NCBI GenBank assembly: GCA_003719395.1
Contig: RHMC01000073.1
Span: forward strand, 1-35,003
Origin: Streptomyces altiplanensis
GTDB lineage: Bacteria; Actinomycetota; Actinomycetes; Streptomycetales; Streptomycetaceae
Reading direction: 5' to 3'
Length of the DNA: 35,003 nt
The position numbers were made by a program, and so were the translations under genes. Shown here one piece after another: positions 1 to 7,497 of the stretch. The notes under the pieces were generated by a model. The model saw only the letters and a program-made list of their open reading frames with translations, was not told where the DNA came from and did no database searches. Numbering within the stretch: the first letter of the stretch is position 1; every line of letters starts with the position of its first letter.

Positions 1-25
1 GACACCGCCGAACAATCATTGTGGG

Positions 26-55
26 AAAGCCCCGCACCTCCTGGTGCGGGGCTTT
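26..55. terminator. Rho-independent terminator hairpin
   Basis: A perfect 13-bp stem (AAAGCCCCGCACC at 26-38, GGTGCGGGGCTTT at 43-55) closes a 4-base loop and is followed by a short T run. It can end a plus-strand gene lying left of the window, and it sits about 60 bases beyond the 3' end of the minus-strand DUF58 operon, so it may serve both. The 1-115 stretch holds nothing else that I recognise. Confidence 0.85.
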
Positions 56-115
56 TCTGCGTTCCCGGACCGGTCCCTCACACCGGCCGTCGGAGGAGCC
101 TTTCCTTGTGGGCTT

Positions 116-1432
116 TTATAGGCGGCCTGCTGCCTTCAGTGCGAGATAGGCGTCGGCGAGGGCCGGGGCCAGGTCGTCGGGGGAGGCGTCAACGACGGTG
201 ACGTTGTGGCGAATGAGCTTTTCTGCCGTGTGGTGGCGTTGCTGCTGAGCCTGTGTGCCGGCGGCGGCTTCGTAGACTGCGTCCGCTGTGCCACGGCGGG
301 TTGTCATCTGCTCGATGCGAGGGTCTGCCACTGAAGCCACCAGGACGGTATGGCGCTGAGTGAGCTGCGGGAGCACGGGGAGGAGGCCCTCTTCGACCGG
401 TGCGGCGTCCAGGCTGGTGAGCAGCACGAGCAGGGAGCGCCGGGGAGCATTGGCCAGTGCCGTTGCGCTGAGGCCTCGGGCGTCGGTTTCCACCAGCGCG
501 GACTCCAGGGGAGCCAGGGCATTGACGAGCGCAGGCAGGACGTCACCTGCGGTGCGGCCCTGGACTTGGGCGCGGATACGGCGGTCGTAGGCGAGCAGGT
601 CTACTCGGTCTCCCGCCCTCGAGGCGAGAGCGGCGAGGAGAAGAGCCGCGTCCATCGATGCGTCCAGGCGCGGTACGTCGCCGACGCGGCCGGCCGACGT
701 GCGGCCGGTATCGAGGACGAGAAGGATATGGCGGTCGCGTTCCGGGCGCCACGTGCGTACGGCGACGGTGTTCTGCCGGGCGGTGGCACGCCAGTCGATG
801 GAGCGGGTGTCGTCACCGGGCACGTAGTCGCGAAGGCTGTCGAATTCGGTTCCTTCGCCGCGTGTCAGGACGCTGGTGCGGCCGTCGAGTTCGCGAAGGC
901 GGGCCAGCTTGGAGGGGAGGTGCTTCCGGCTGGTGAAGGGAGGCAGGACGCGGACCGTCCAGGGGACTCGGTGGGTGCCCTGGCGGGCTGCGAGGCCGAG
1001 AGGTCCGAACGAGCGGACGGTGATCCGTTCCGAGTGGTGGTCGCCGCGGCGGGTGGGCCGGAGGACGGTGGTGAGGCGACGACGCTCGCCGACAGGGATC
1101 GCCAGTTTGTGACGTGATGCTCTCTGTTCGGTGCCCGTGGGCCAGCTGCTGGGCGGCCAGGCGTCGCGGAGCTGGCCGCGCAGGGGGCGGCCCGAGGGGT
1201 TGGTGACGGTCAGCTGGATCTCAGAGCTGTCACCCAGTCGAACTGACGTGTCACCACTTCGGGTGAAACGGAGCTTTCGTACTGGCGCAGCCAGGGCGTA
1301 GTCGCACAGAATTGCGAGTGTGAGGGGAGCGTTCACGGCGAGGATCCCGGACCAGTTCGGCGCGAGGATGCCAATGGGGATCGAGCCGAGGGCCGCGAGG
1401 AGTGCGGTTCGTCCGGTGAGAGCCACAGTCAT
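116..1432 (-). CDS. DUF58 domain-containing membrane protein
   Basis: The 438-aa protein starts with two closely spaced hydrophobic segments (about residues 8-48), so it is probably membrane anchored with the rest on one side. The DUF58 signature is clear at about 194-218 (GTEFDSLRDYVPGDD, then RSIDWRATAR). It is followed by a von Willebrand A-like strand ILLVLDTGRTS (236-246) that resembles a metal-binding DxGxS site. DUF58 proteins regularly accompany MoxR ATPases and are thought to act with them as chaperone or assembly pairs; the substrate is unknown. The gene is last in the five-gene minus-strand operon, and its ATG lies 4 bases after the moxR stop, so the two are almost certainly translated from one mRNA. 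The reading frame is intact. Confidence 0.92.
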   Translation of the reverse strand: MTVALTGRTALLAALGSIPIGILAPNWSGILAVNAPLTLAILCDYALAAPVRKLRFTRSGDTSVRLGDSSEIQLTVTNPSGRPLRGQLRDAWPPSSWPTGTEQRASRHKLAIPVGERRRLTTVLRPTRRGDHHSERITVRSFGPLGLAARQGTHRVPWTVRVLPPFTSRKHLPSKLARLRELDGRTSVLTRGEGTEFDSLRDYVPGDDTRSIDWRATARQNTVAVRTWRPERDRHILLVLDTGRTSAGRVGDVPRLDASMDAALLLAALASRAGDRVDLLAYDRRIRAQVQGRTAGDVLPALVNALAPLESALVETDARGLSATALANAPRRSLLVLLTSLDAAPVEEGLLPVLPQLTQRHTVLVASVADPRIEQMTTRRGTADAVYEAAAGTQAQQQRHHTAEKLIRHNVTVVDASPDDLAPALADAYLALKAAGRL

Positions 1433-1436
1433 CGCC

Positions 1437-2411
1437 TCAGCGGGGGACAGGGACGTGGGTGAGGATCGCGGTGATGACGGAGTCTGCGGTGACTCCTTCC
1501 ATCTCGGCCTCGGGCCGGAGCTGGATGCGGTGGCGCAAGGTGGGGAGGGCCAGGGCTTTCACATCATCGGGAATGACGTAGTCCCGGCCGGTGAGCCAGG
1601 CCCAGGCCCGGGCGGTGGAGAGCAGGGCGGTGGCGCCTCGGGGGGAGACGCCGAGAGCGAGCGAGGGGGATTCGCGGGTGGCTCGACAGATATCCACGAC
1701 ATAGCCGGTGATCTCCGCGGAGACAGAGGTCTTGGCCACGGCGGCGCGGGCCGCCTCCAGGTCGGCGGGGCCGGCAGCCGGGCGTAGGCCCGCGGCCTGC
1801 AGGTCACGGGGATTGAAGCCCTCCGCGTGGCGGGTCAGGACGCCGATCTCGTCCTCGCGGGACGGGAGCGGAACCGTGAGCTTGAGGAGGAAGCGGTCCA
1901 GCTGGGCCTCGGGGAGAGGGTAAGTGCCCTCGTACTCCACGGGGTTCTGGGTCGCGGCGACCATGAAGGGGTCGGGCAGGGGGCGGGGAGTGCCGTCGAC
2001 CGTGATCTGTCGCTCCTCCATTGCCTCCAGGAGGGATGCCTGGGTCTTGGGAGGCGTGCGGTTGATTTCGTCCGCGAGCAGGAGATTGGTGAAGACAGGG
2101 CCGGGCTGGAAGGAGAACTCGGCGGTGCGGGCGTCGTAGACCAGAGAGCCCGTGACGTCACTGGGCATGAGGTCGGGGGTGAACTGGACGCGTTTCGTGT
2201 CCAGTTCGAGAGAGGCCGCGAGTGCGCGGACGAGCAGCGTCTTGGCCACTCCGGGGACTCCTTCGAGCAGGACATGGCCTCGGCAGAGGAGGGCTACGAC
2301 GAGTCCGGTGACCGCGGGATCCTGGCCGACCACGGCCTTTGCGATCTCGGTGCGCAGGGCTTCGAGCGAGGCTCGGGCGCTGTCCGGGTTCTCTGCGGGC
2401 TGGGCGCTCAT
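1437..2411 (-). CDS. MoxR-family AAA+ ATPase
   Basis: The start is the ATG at 2411, which overlaps the stop of the upstream DUF4350 gene as ATGA; a longer open frame runs upstream but is only a shadow of that gene. The product has 324 aa. Walker A is GVPGVAKT at 51-58 and Walker B is LLLADEIN with D114/E115, followed by the sensor-like AATQNP region typical of AAA_3 MoxR proteins. MoxR ATPases remodel or activate partner proteins, often one with a vWA-like fold, and the DUF58 protein encoded just downstream is the obvious partner. It should be a soluble cytoplasmic hexamer working at the membrane through DUF58. The physiological substrate cannot be read from the sequence. Confidence 0.95.
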   Translation of the reverse strand: MSAQPAENPDSARASLEALRTEIAKAVVGQDPAVTGLVVALLCRGHVLLEGVPGVAKTLLVRALAASLELDTKRVQFTPDLMPSDVTGSLVYDARTAEFSFQPGPVFTNLLLADEINRTPPKTQASLLEAMEERQITVDGTPRPLPDPFMVAATQNPVEYEGTYPLPEAQLDRFLLKLTVPLPSREDEIGVLTRHAEGFNPRDLQAAGLRPAAGPADLEAARAAVAKTSVSAEITGYVVDICRATRESPSLALGVSPRGATALLSTARAWAWLTGRDYVIPDDVKALALPTLRHRIQLRPEAEMEGVTADSVITAILTHVPVPR

Positions 2412-3592
2412 GAAGCGCGTACCTCTCTTTCGAGGGCGTCGAGTTCGTCTGCCAGGCGGATGAGGCCGGCGTCGTCGGGAGGTGCGGTGCCGAAGAGGAG
2501 GGCCGGAAGGTCCCGGCCGGTCGTCGGCAGGTGGGCGGAGACGGCTGGGAGCAGGACGTCGGAGGCGTGGGCCCGGGAGAGGGGCACGCCGAGAAGGAGG
2601 GCCAGTCGGGTGCGGGTCGCCGAGCGCAGGGCCGAGGCCGCGCGGTCGCGGGCGTTGGCTCTGCGGTAGAGGCGGGCGCGGCCCTCGGTGGTTTCGGAGG
2701 CCCGGACGGCTACGGGGAGCTGTTCGGTGACGAGGGGGCCGAGTCGGCGGGCGCGCCAGATGGCGGTGAGCACGGCGGCGAGGGCGAGTTGGAGTGTTCC
2801 CCAGAGCCAGCCCGGAGGGACCAGGTCGTAGAAGCTGCTTTTGCCGCCGTCGGTGGCCGAGGCGTCGCCGAGCGAGGGGAGGTACCAGACGAGATGAGGC
2901 CGGGAACCGAGGAGTTGAAGGGCGAGCGAGGCGTTGCCCTGTTTGTCGAGGCGGTCGTTGTGGAGGATGTCCGGCGCGCCCAGCAGGACGGTGTCGCCGT
3001 CTGCTGGGGCAGGGACGCGGAGAACGGTGGGGAGGCCGTCGCTGAGGTAGCAGGCGTCGTTGCCGGGGACGTCGGTGGTGTAGCGGATTCCGCCGGTGTC
3101 GGCGTCGCCGGCGCGGAGCGCGGCGGGCAGCGGGCACTGGGGGGAGCGTGCCGACACGGCGGTGCGGGCCGCGGCGCGTACACCCGGTGCGAGGGTGGAC
3201 ACGGAAGGGGCGTCCGGGGCGAGGAGGACGGTGCGGACGCCGGAGTCCTGTACCGCCGTGCGGAGCTGCCTCTGCTGGCGGGGTGTCAGGAGATCGGGGG
3301 TCGTCACCAGGAGAGTGGTGTCGGGTGCTGCCGCGCTCGTGGCTTCGCCGAGGGTGGTGACCACGCGGGTGGTGACACCGCGGGCCGCAAGGAGTTCGGC
3401 GACGGCGCGGCTGCCCTGCGGGTCCGCGGAGCGGGGGTCGAGGCTGCCGTGCTGGTCGCCGGAGCGTGCGGCGGCGATGGCGATCCCGGCGACCAGGACG
3501 ACGACCGCCCCCAGGAGAAGACCGCGGCTGCGCGTCCAGACCTGGCGGGCGGTGAGGGCGGTCGATGTGGAGGGTGCGGGAGCTCCGGTCAT
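2408..3592 (-). CDS. DUF4350 domain-containing membrane protein
   Basis: The protein has 394 aa and begins at the ATG at 3592, overlapping the DUF4129 stop as ATGA. An N-terminal transmembrane helix (GLLLGAVVVLVAGIAIA, about residues 25-42) is followed by an extracytoplasmic DUF4350 region. That region contains RSADPQGSRAVAELLAARG, which is characteristic of the family, and LLVTTPDLLTPRQ. A second transmembrane segment follows WLWGTLQLALAAVLTAIW, and then a charged cytoplasmic tail. DUF4350 has a glutamine-amidotransferase/GldG-like fold by family description, with no known catalytic role here. Its place between DUF4129 and moxR is the standard actinobacterial MoxR-cluster order. The frame is intact. 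Confidence 0.9.
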   Translation of the reverse strand: MTGAPAPSTSTALTARQVWTRSRGLLLGAVVVLVAGIAIAAARSGDQHGSLDPRSADPQGSRAVAELLAARGVTTRVVTTLGEATSAAAPDTTLLVTTPDLLTPRQQRQLRTAVQDSGVRTVLLAPDAPSVSTLAPGVRAAARTAVSARSPQCPLPAALRAGDADTGGIRYTTDVPGNDACYLSDGLPTVLRVPAPADGDTVLLGAPDILHNDRLDKQGNASLALQLLGSRPHLVWYLPSLGDASATDGGKSSFYDLVPPGWLWGTLQLALAAVLTAIWRARRLGPLVTEQLPVAVRASETTEGRARLYRRANARDRAASALRSATRTRLALLLGVPLSRAHASDVLLPAVSAHLPTTGRDLPALLFGTAPPDDAGLIRLADELDALEREVRAS

Positions 3593-4278
3593 TCGGCAGC
3601 TCCCTGGACCGTGGCGTCGAGCAGTGGCTTCGTGCGCCGGAGGTCGGAGTCGAGTTCGCTCAGGCGCCGGTACGCCTGCCCGTCGGCGGTGCGGCCGCCG
3701 TATGTGACGTCGTCGAACTCGCGGGCGGCGGCGCGCAGCCGGTCGGCGTGGCCGGGCAGGGAACGTCCGGCTTCCGCTGCGGCCTCGTCCGCGGTGCGAC
3801 CGGGGCGCGGGTCGAGGAGTGCCCGCTCCTCCAGGGAGCGTACGACGGCGCGCATGCGCTCCTGGAGGGCCTGGTTCCAGCGGTGCGCGGCGGCGTGTTC
3901 CTCTGCGGCGGTGCGGTGCTCCGCCGCGCTGCGCGGGCCTTCGTCGAACAGCGCGCCTTCGGAGGAAGGTGAGCGCTGCGGGGCGCCGAGGCGCAGCCAC
4001 AGGCCGAGGACGAGGAGCACGACGAGCACGACGACGACCACGAGTCCGACCGCGCCCCCGGGTGTGGCTCCGGAAGCGGCGGTGAACAGGTCGTTGACCC
4101 ATTCCCAGAAGCGGTCGATGGCGCGCTCGAGGAGATTCGGGTCGTTCTCGTGGTACATCGGTCTGGACAGTTCGCGCTCCGCGGCCTCGCGGGCCGGGAC
4201 GCGTGGAGTGTCCACCGGTACGCCGTCACTTGCGCGAGCCCAGAGGCGCGCCGCTGTCCTGCCCCCCGCCGCGGACAC
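3589..4278 (-). CDS. DUF4129 domain-containing protein
   Basis: I chose the GTG at 4278 (VSAAGGRTAARLWA), 4 bases after the upstream stop, giving 229 aa. Longer in-frame starts would lie inside the upstream gene. A stretch REAAERELSRPMYHE is followed by an amphipathic segment and one strong transmembrane helix (GLVVVVVLVVLLVLGLWL). The C-terminal DUF4129 region carries LEERALLDPRPGRTADEAA and FDDVTYGGRTADGQAYRRL, both typical of the family. The domain lies in the cytoplasm, C-terminal to the helix, and its function is unknown. It is coupled to the downstream DUF4350 gene by an ATGA overlap, so the proteins are made together, consistent with one membrane complex served by MoxR. Confidence 0.88.
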   Translation of the reverse strand: MSAAGGRTAARLWARASDGVPVDTPRVPAREAAERELSRPMYHENDPNLLERAIDRFWEWVNDLFTAASGATPGGAVGLVVVVVLVVLLVLGLWLRLGAPQRSPSSEGALFDEGPRSAAEHRTAAEEHAAAHRWNQALQERMRAVVRSLEERALLDPRPGRTADEAAAEAGRSLPGHADRLRAAAREFDDVTYGGRTADGQAYRRLSELDSDLRRTKPLLDATVQGAAE

Positions 4279-4282
4279 CGCA

Positions 4283-5508
4283 TCAGCCTCCGGGCGTGGT
4301 GTCGGTGGGCTGCTGGGGGCCGTATCCGGGGAGGCCTGCGGCGCGGGCGAGTTCGAGGTCGAGGGCCTCGCGGCGGATGCGCTGGTCCACGTAGAGCAGG
4401 ACACTCACACCGGCGGAGATCGGGTAGGTGATCGAGGAGGCGATCACCGCGCCGATACCGGTGATGATCAGGAAGGGCCAGCCGAACTCGGGCGCCTGCC
4501 CGGTGAGGAGTCCGCCCAGACCGTCGTCCGCGGCGTAGGCGATGAGACCGAACGGCACGGCGATGATCATCGACACGATGAAGGTCAGGAGGCCCGTGAG
4601 CAGGAGGATGCCGAAGATGCGCCACCAGGCGCCGCTCACCAGCTTGGCGGACCGGGTCAGGGACTTCATGATGCCCTGCCGCTCCAGCATCAGTGCGGGG
4701 GAGGCCAGGCTGAAGCGGATCATCAGCCACAAGGTGACGACGAAGGCCGCGAGACCGCCCAGCAGCGACAGCGCGATGCCTGCTCCGGAGCCCAGCAGGA
4801 CTCCGGGCGTGATGCCGACCGTCATGATTCCGACGGTCATGGCGGTGAGCAGCAGGGTCAGGCCGAGCAGCTGCGGCAGCCGGGGCTTGGCCTCGCGCCA
4901 GGCGTCGGAGAGCGTTACGGGGCGGCCGAGTACGGAGCGGCTGACCACCATGGTGAGCAGCGCCGTGGTGAAGAGCGTGGCGATGAGGGTGATCACGAAG
5001 GAGGGGAACGCACCGACCAGGGTGGTTTGCATCGCGTCGAGGGACTGGCTCAGGGCCTCGGACGGCGTGGCGTTCGGGTCGACCTGGGCCGGCTCGGGCA
5101 GCAGATAGCGCTGGATCAGAACGTCGCAGATCTGCGTGACCACGGCGACGGTGACCGTGATGCCGAGGACGGTGCGCCAGTGGGCGCGCAGTGTCGACAC
5201 CGCTCCGTCGAGGATCTCGCCGACCCCGAGCGGGCGCAGCGGGATCACCCCCGGCTTGGCGGCGGGGAGCGGGCCTCCCCAGCCGCCTCCCTGGGGCCTG
5301 CCGCCCCAGTTCTGCGCGGGCTGCTGCGGAAGGCTCGGGGGCCCGCCGGGGGCGCTGGGCGCGGACCACTGGCCGGCCGGCGGCTGCGCCTTGGACCACT
5401 TCGACGCGGCGACGATCTGTCGGCCGGCTCGGCAGGCGGGGGAACGCCGGGCTTCTGGTCGTCGGAGGGGGCAGATCCGGGCGAGGCCCAGCCCGGAGAG
5501 TCGTTCAT
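4283..5508 (-). CDS. GPDPase membrane-domain protein, frameshifted in this sequence
   Basis: The core (5248 down to 4283) reads PLRPLGVGEILDGAVSTLRAHWR and then at least five hydrophobic segments, matching the membrane domain found in glycerophosphoryl diester phosphodiesterases and in many actinobacterial proteins lacking the enzyme domain. The best translation start is not the GTG at 5248. The ATG at 5508 has a good ribosome site (AAGGAG, 7-8 bases upstream) and begins MNDSPGWASPGSAPSD, a Pro-rich N-terminus. That frame must shift once, near 5405-5440, to join WSKAQPPAGQWSAPSAPGG and run into the core. The total length is one base short of a multiple of three, consistent with a single lost base. 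It heads the MoxR operon. A real start at 5248 with a discarded N-terminus is possible but less likely. Confidence 0.8.
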
Positions 5509-5647
5509 TGTCGCTCCTTCATGGTGCCCGCCCGCGGTCGCGGCGGCAGGTTGACAGCCATCGTGTCATGGGGGACCTGCTGGTGGGCCGGGCCCCGTAT
5601 CTCCTTTGCACCTTCAATTGTCGGTGCCTCACCGGCAGACTGGGCAG
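5509..5647. promoter_or_regulatory. Divergent promoter region, MoxR operon / mtnA
   Basis: This 139-base gap lies between the divergent MoxR operon and mtnA, so both need promoters here. A perfect TTGACA hexamer at 5551-5556 points toward mtnA, but I see no convincing TAnnnT box 17-18 bases after it. The call rests mainly on the gene arrangement. Confidence 0.35.
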
Positions 5648-6802
5648 ATGGCTGATCAGGACGCGCAATTCCCAGCGGGCGCCAAGCCGCCCGCGCTCCC
5701 TTCGCTGCGCTGGGAGGAACCGCCCGAGGGGCCCGTGCTGGTGCTGCTCGACCAGACGCGGCTGCCCGCCGAGGAGGTCGAGCTGGTCTGTACGGATGTG
5801 CCTGCCCTGGTGCAGGCCATCCAGACGCTCGCCGTCCGCGGGGCACCGCTGCTGGGCCTCGCCGGTGCCTACGGCGTAGCTCTGGCCGCCGCGCGGGGGT
5901 ACGACGTGGACGAGGCCGTGGCGCTGATGCAGCGGGCGCGGCCCACCGCGGTGAATCTCGGGTACGGGGTGCGGCTCGCGGCGGAGGCCTACCGGGCGGC
6001 CGTCGGGAAGGGGGCGGACACCGAGGGGGCGGCGGCGTCCGCGCTGGCCGCGGCGCGGGAACTGCACCGGGCCGACGCCGAGGCCAGCGTGCGCATGGAG
6101 GAGCACGGACTGCTGCTGCTGGAGGAGCTGCTGCCAGGGGGCGGGCACCGGATCCTGACCCACTGCAACACCGGGGCGCTGGTCTCGGGCGGTGAGGGCA
6201 CGGCGTTCGCAGTGGCGCTGGCGGCGCACCGGACGGGCAGGCTGCGGCGGCTGTGGGTCGACGAGACGCGCCCGCTGCTGCAGGGGGCCAGGCTCACGAC
6301 GTACGAGGCGGCCCGCAACGGGATGGCGTACACGCTGCTCACGGACAACGCGGCGGGTTCGCTGTTCGCCGCCGGTGAGGTGGACGCCGTACTGATCGGG
6401 GCGGACCGGATCGCCGCCGACGGTTCGGTGGCGAACAAGGTGGGGAGCTATCCGCTCGCGGTACTGGCCAAGTACCACCACGTACCGTTCATTGTCGTCG
6501 CACCTGTGACGACCGTGGATCTCGGCACTTTGGACGGTGCGTCCATCGAGGTGGAGCAGCGGTCGGGGCAGGAGGTGACAGAGTTCACCGTGCCGTTGAT
6601 TCCGGTGGCAGGTTCCGATGCCGGGATGGGGGCCGGGATGCCCGTGGCGCCGTTGGGAACACAGGCGTACAACCCGGCCTTCGACGTAACGCCGCCGGAG
6701 CTGGTGACCGCGATCGTCACAGAACAGGGTGCGATTTCCCCGGTCACGGGGGCCGGACTGGCGGAGCTGTGTGCCAGGTCACGCCAGGTAACGATTAGCT
6801 AA
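5648..6802 (+). CDS. mtnA: S-methyl-5-thioribose-1-phosphate isomerase
   Basis: The 384-aa protein (ATG at 5648, MADQDAQFP) converts 5-methylthioribose 1-phosphate to the ribulose form in the methionine salvage pathway. It has the eIF2B-like isomerase fold: TLAVRGAPLLGLAGAYG near the N-terminus, the catalytic cysteine in ILTHCNTGAL (Cys173) and the catalytic aspartate in IGADRIAADG (Asp253), followed by NKVGSYPLAVLAKYH. The tail PAFDVTPPELVTAIVTE is also characteristic. A 14-codon upstream extension in frame has no family similarity and was rejected. The stop at 6802 is only 4 bases before mtrA, so read-through into mtrA is expected. Other methionine salvage genes are not in the window. The frame is intact. 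Confidence 0.96.
   Translation: MADQDAQFPAGAKPPALPSLRWEEPPEGPVLVLLDQTRLPAEEVELVCTDVPALVQAIQTLAVRGAPLLGLAGAYGVALAAARGYDVDEAVALMQRARPTAVNLGYGVRLAAEAYRAAVGKGADTEGAAASALAAARELHRADAEASVRMEEHGLLLLEELLPGGGHRILTHCNTGALVSGGEGTAFAVALAAHRTGRLRRLWVDETRPLLQGARLTTYEAARNGMAYTLLTDNAAGSLFAAGEVDAVLIGADRIAADGSVANKVGSYPLAVLAKYHHVPFIVVAPVTTVDLGTLDGASIEVEQRSGQEVTEFTVPLIPVAGSDAGMGAGMPVAPLGTQAYNPAFDVTPPELVTAIVTEQGAISPVTGAGLAELCARSRQVTIS
6778..6793 (+). promoter_or_regulatory. Candidate MtrA box, direct repeat
   Basis: GTCACG (6778-6783) and GTAACG (6788-6793) form a direct repeat of GTMACG with a 10-base period, one helical turn, 14 bases before the mtrA start and inside the last codons of mtnA. MtrA is known to bind direct repeats of GTMAC type in actinobacteria. 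Autoregulation of mtrA is the natural reading, but the site is inferred from sequence alone. Confidence 0.4.
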
Positions 6803-6806
6803 TGGG

Positions 6807-7496
6807 ATGATGTCGTTTATGAAGGGACGCGTCCTTGTCGTCGACGACGACACCGCACTGGCCGAGATGCTCGGCATTGTGCTGCGTGGTGAAGGATTTG
6901 AACCGTCGTTCGTAGCGGATGGCGACAAGGCACTTGCCGCATTCAGGGAGGCCAAGCCCGACCTGGTGCTGCTGGATCTCATGCTGCCCGGACGGGACGG
7001 CATCGAAGTCTGCCGGCTGATCCGGGCCGAGTCCGGGGTGCCGATCGTGATGCTCACCGCCAAGAGCGACACCGTAGATGTGGTCGTTGGGCTGGAGTCC
7101 GGTGCTGACGACTACATCGTCAAGCCGTTCAAGCCCAAGGAGCTCGTCGCCCGTATCAGGGCGCGACTGAGGAGGTCGGAGGAGCCGGCGCCGGAACAGC
7201 TGGCGATCGGGGACCTGGTCATTGACGTGGCCGGGCATTCCGTGAAGCGGGAGGGGCAGTCCATCGCCCTGACCCCGCTCGAGTTCGACCTGCTGGTCGC
7301 GCTCGCCCGTAAGCCGTGGCAGGTGTTCACCCGCGAGGTGCTGCTGGAGCAGGTGTGGGGATATCGCCATGCCGCGGACACCCGGCTGGTCAATGTCCAT
7401 GTTCAGCGGCTGCGCTCGAAGGTCGAGAAGGACCCCGAGCGGCCGGAGATCGTCGTGACCGTCCGCGGGGTCGGCTACAAGGCCGGACCGAGCTGA
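6807..7496 (+). CDS. mtrA: DNA-binding response regulator MtrA
   Basis: This 229-aa OmpR/PhoB-type regulator is almost invariant in Streptomyces. The receiver domain has the acidic pocket VVDDD (11-15), the phosphoacceptor Asp57 in LVLLDLMLPG, and Lys106 in IVKPFKPK. The winged-helix domain contains LTPLEFDLLVALARKP and the recognition region VNVHVQRLRSKVEKD, and ends in VTVRGVGYKAG. Two consecutive ATG codons (6807, 6810) and a third Met at residue 5 leave the exact start open. MtrA controls cell division, DNA replication, cell-wall and antibiotic genes. It is followed one base after its stop by mtrB, its sensor kinase, and preceded by mtnA at 4 bases, with a candidate MtrA box between. The frame is intact. 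Confidence 0.98.
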   Translation: MMSFMKGRVLVVDDDTALAEMLGIVLRGEGFEPSFVADGDKALAAFREAKPDLVLLDLMLPGRDGIEVCRLIRAESGVPIVMLTAKSDTVDVVVGLESGADDYIVKPFKPKELVARIRARLRRSEEPAPEQLAIGDLVIDVAGHSVKREGQSIALTPLEFDLLVALARKPWQVFTREVLLEQVWGYRHAADTRLVNVHVQRLRSKVEKDPERPEIVVTVRGVGYKAGPS

Positions 7497-7497
7497 C

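Noticed and set aside
2531..5554. A 1,007-codon plus-strand frame across the MoxR operon
   Set aside because: It is opposite four well-supported genes with coupled starts and stops, and its composition (Gly/Ala/Arg/Glu) is that of a shadow frame.
5551..5580. A consensus sigma-70 promoter at the TTGACA before mtnA
   Set aside because: The hexamer is perfect, but no acceptable -10 box follows at 16-19 bases, so I kept only a general promoter-region call.
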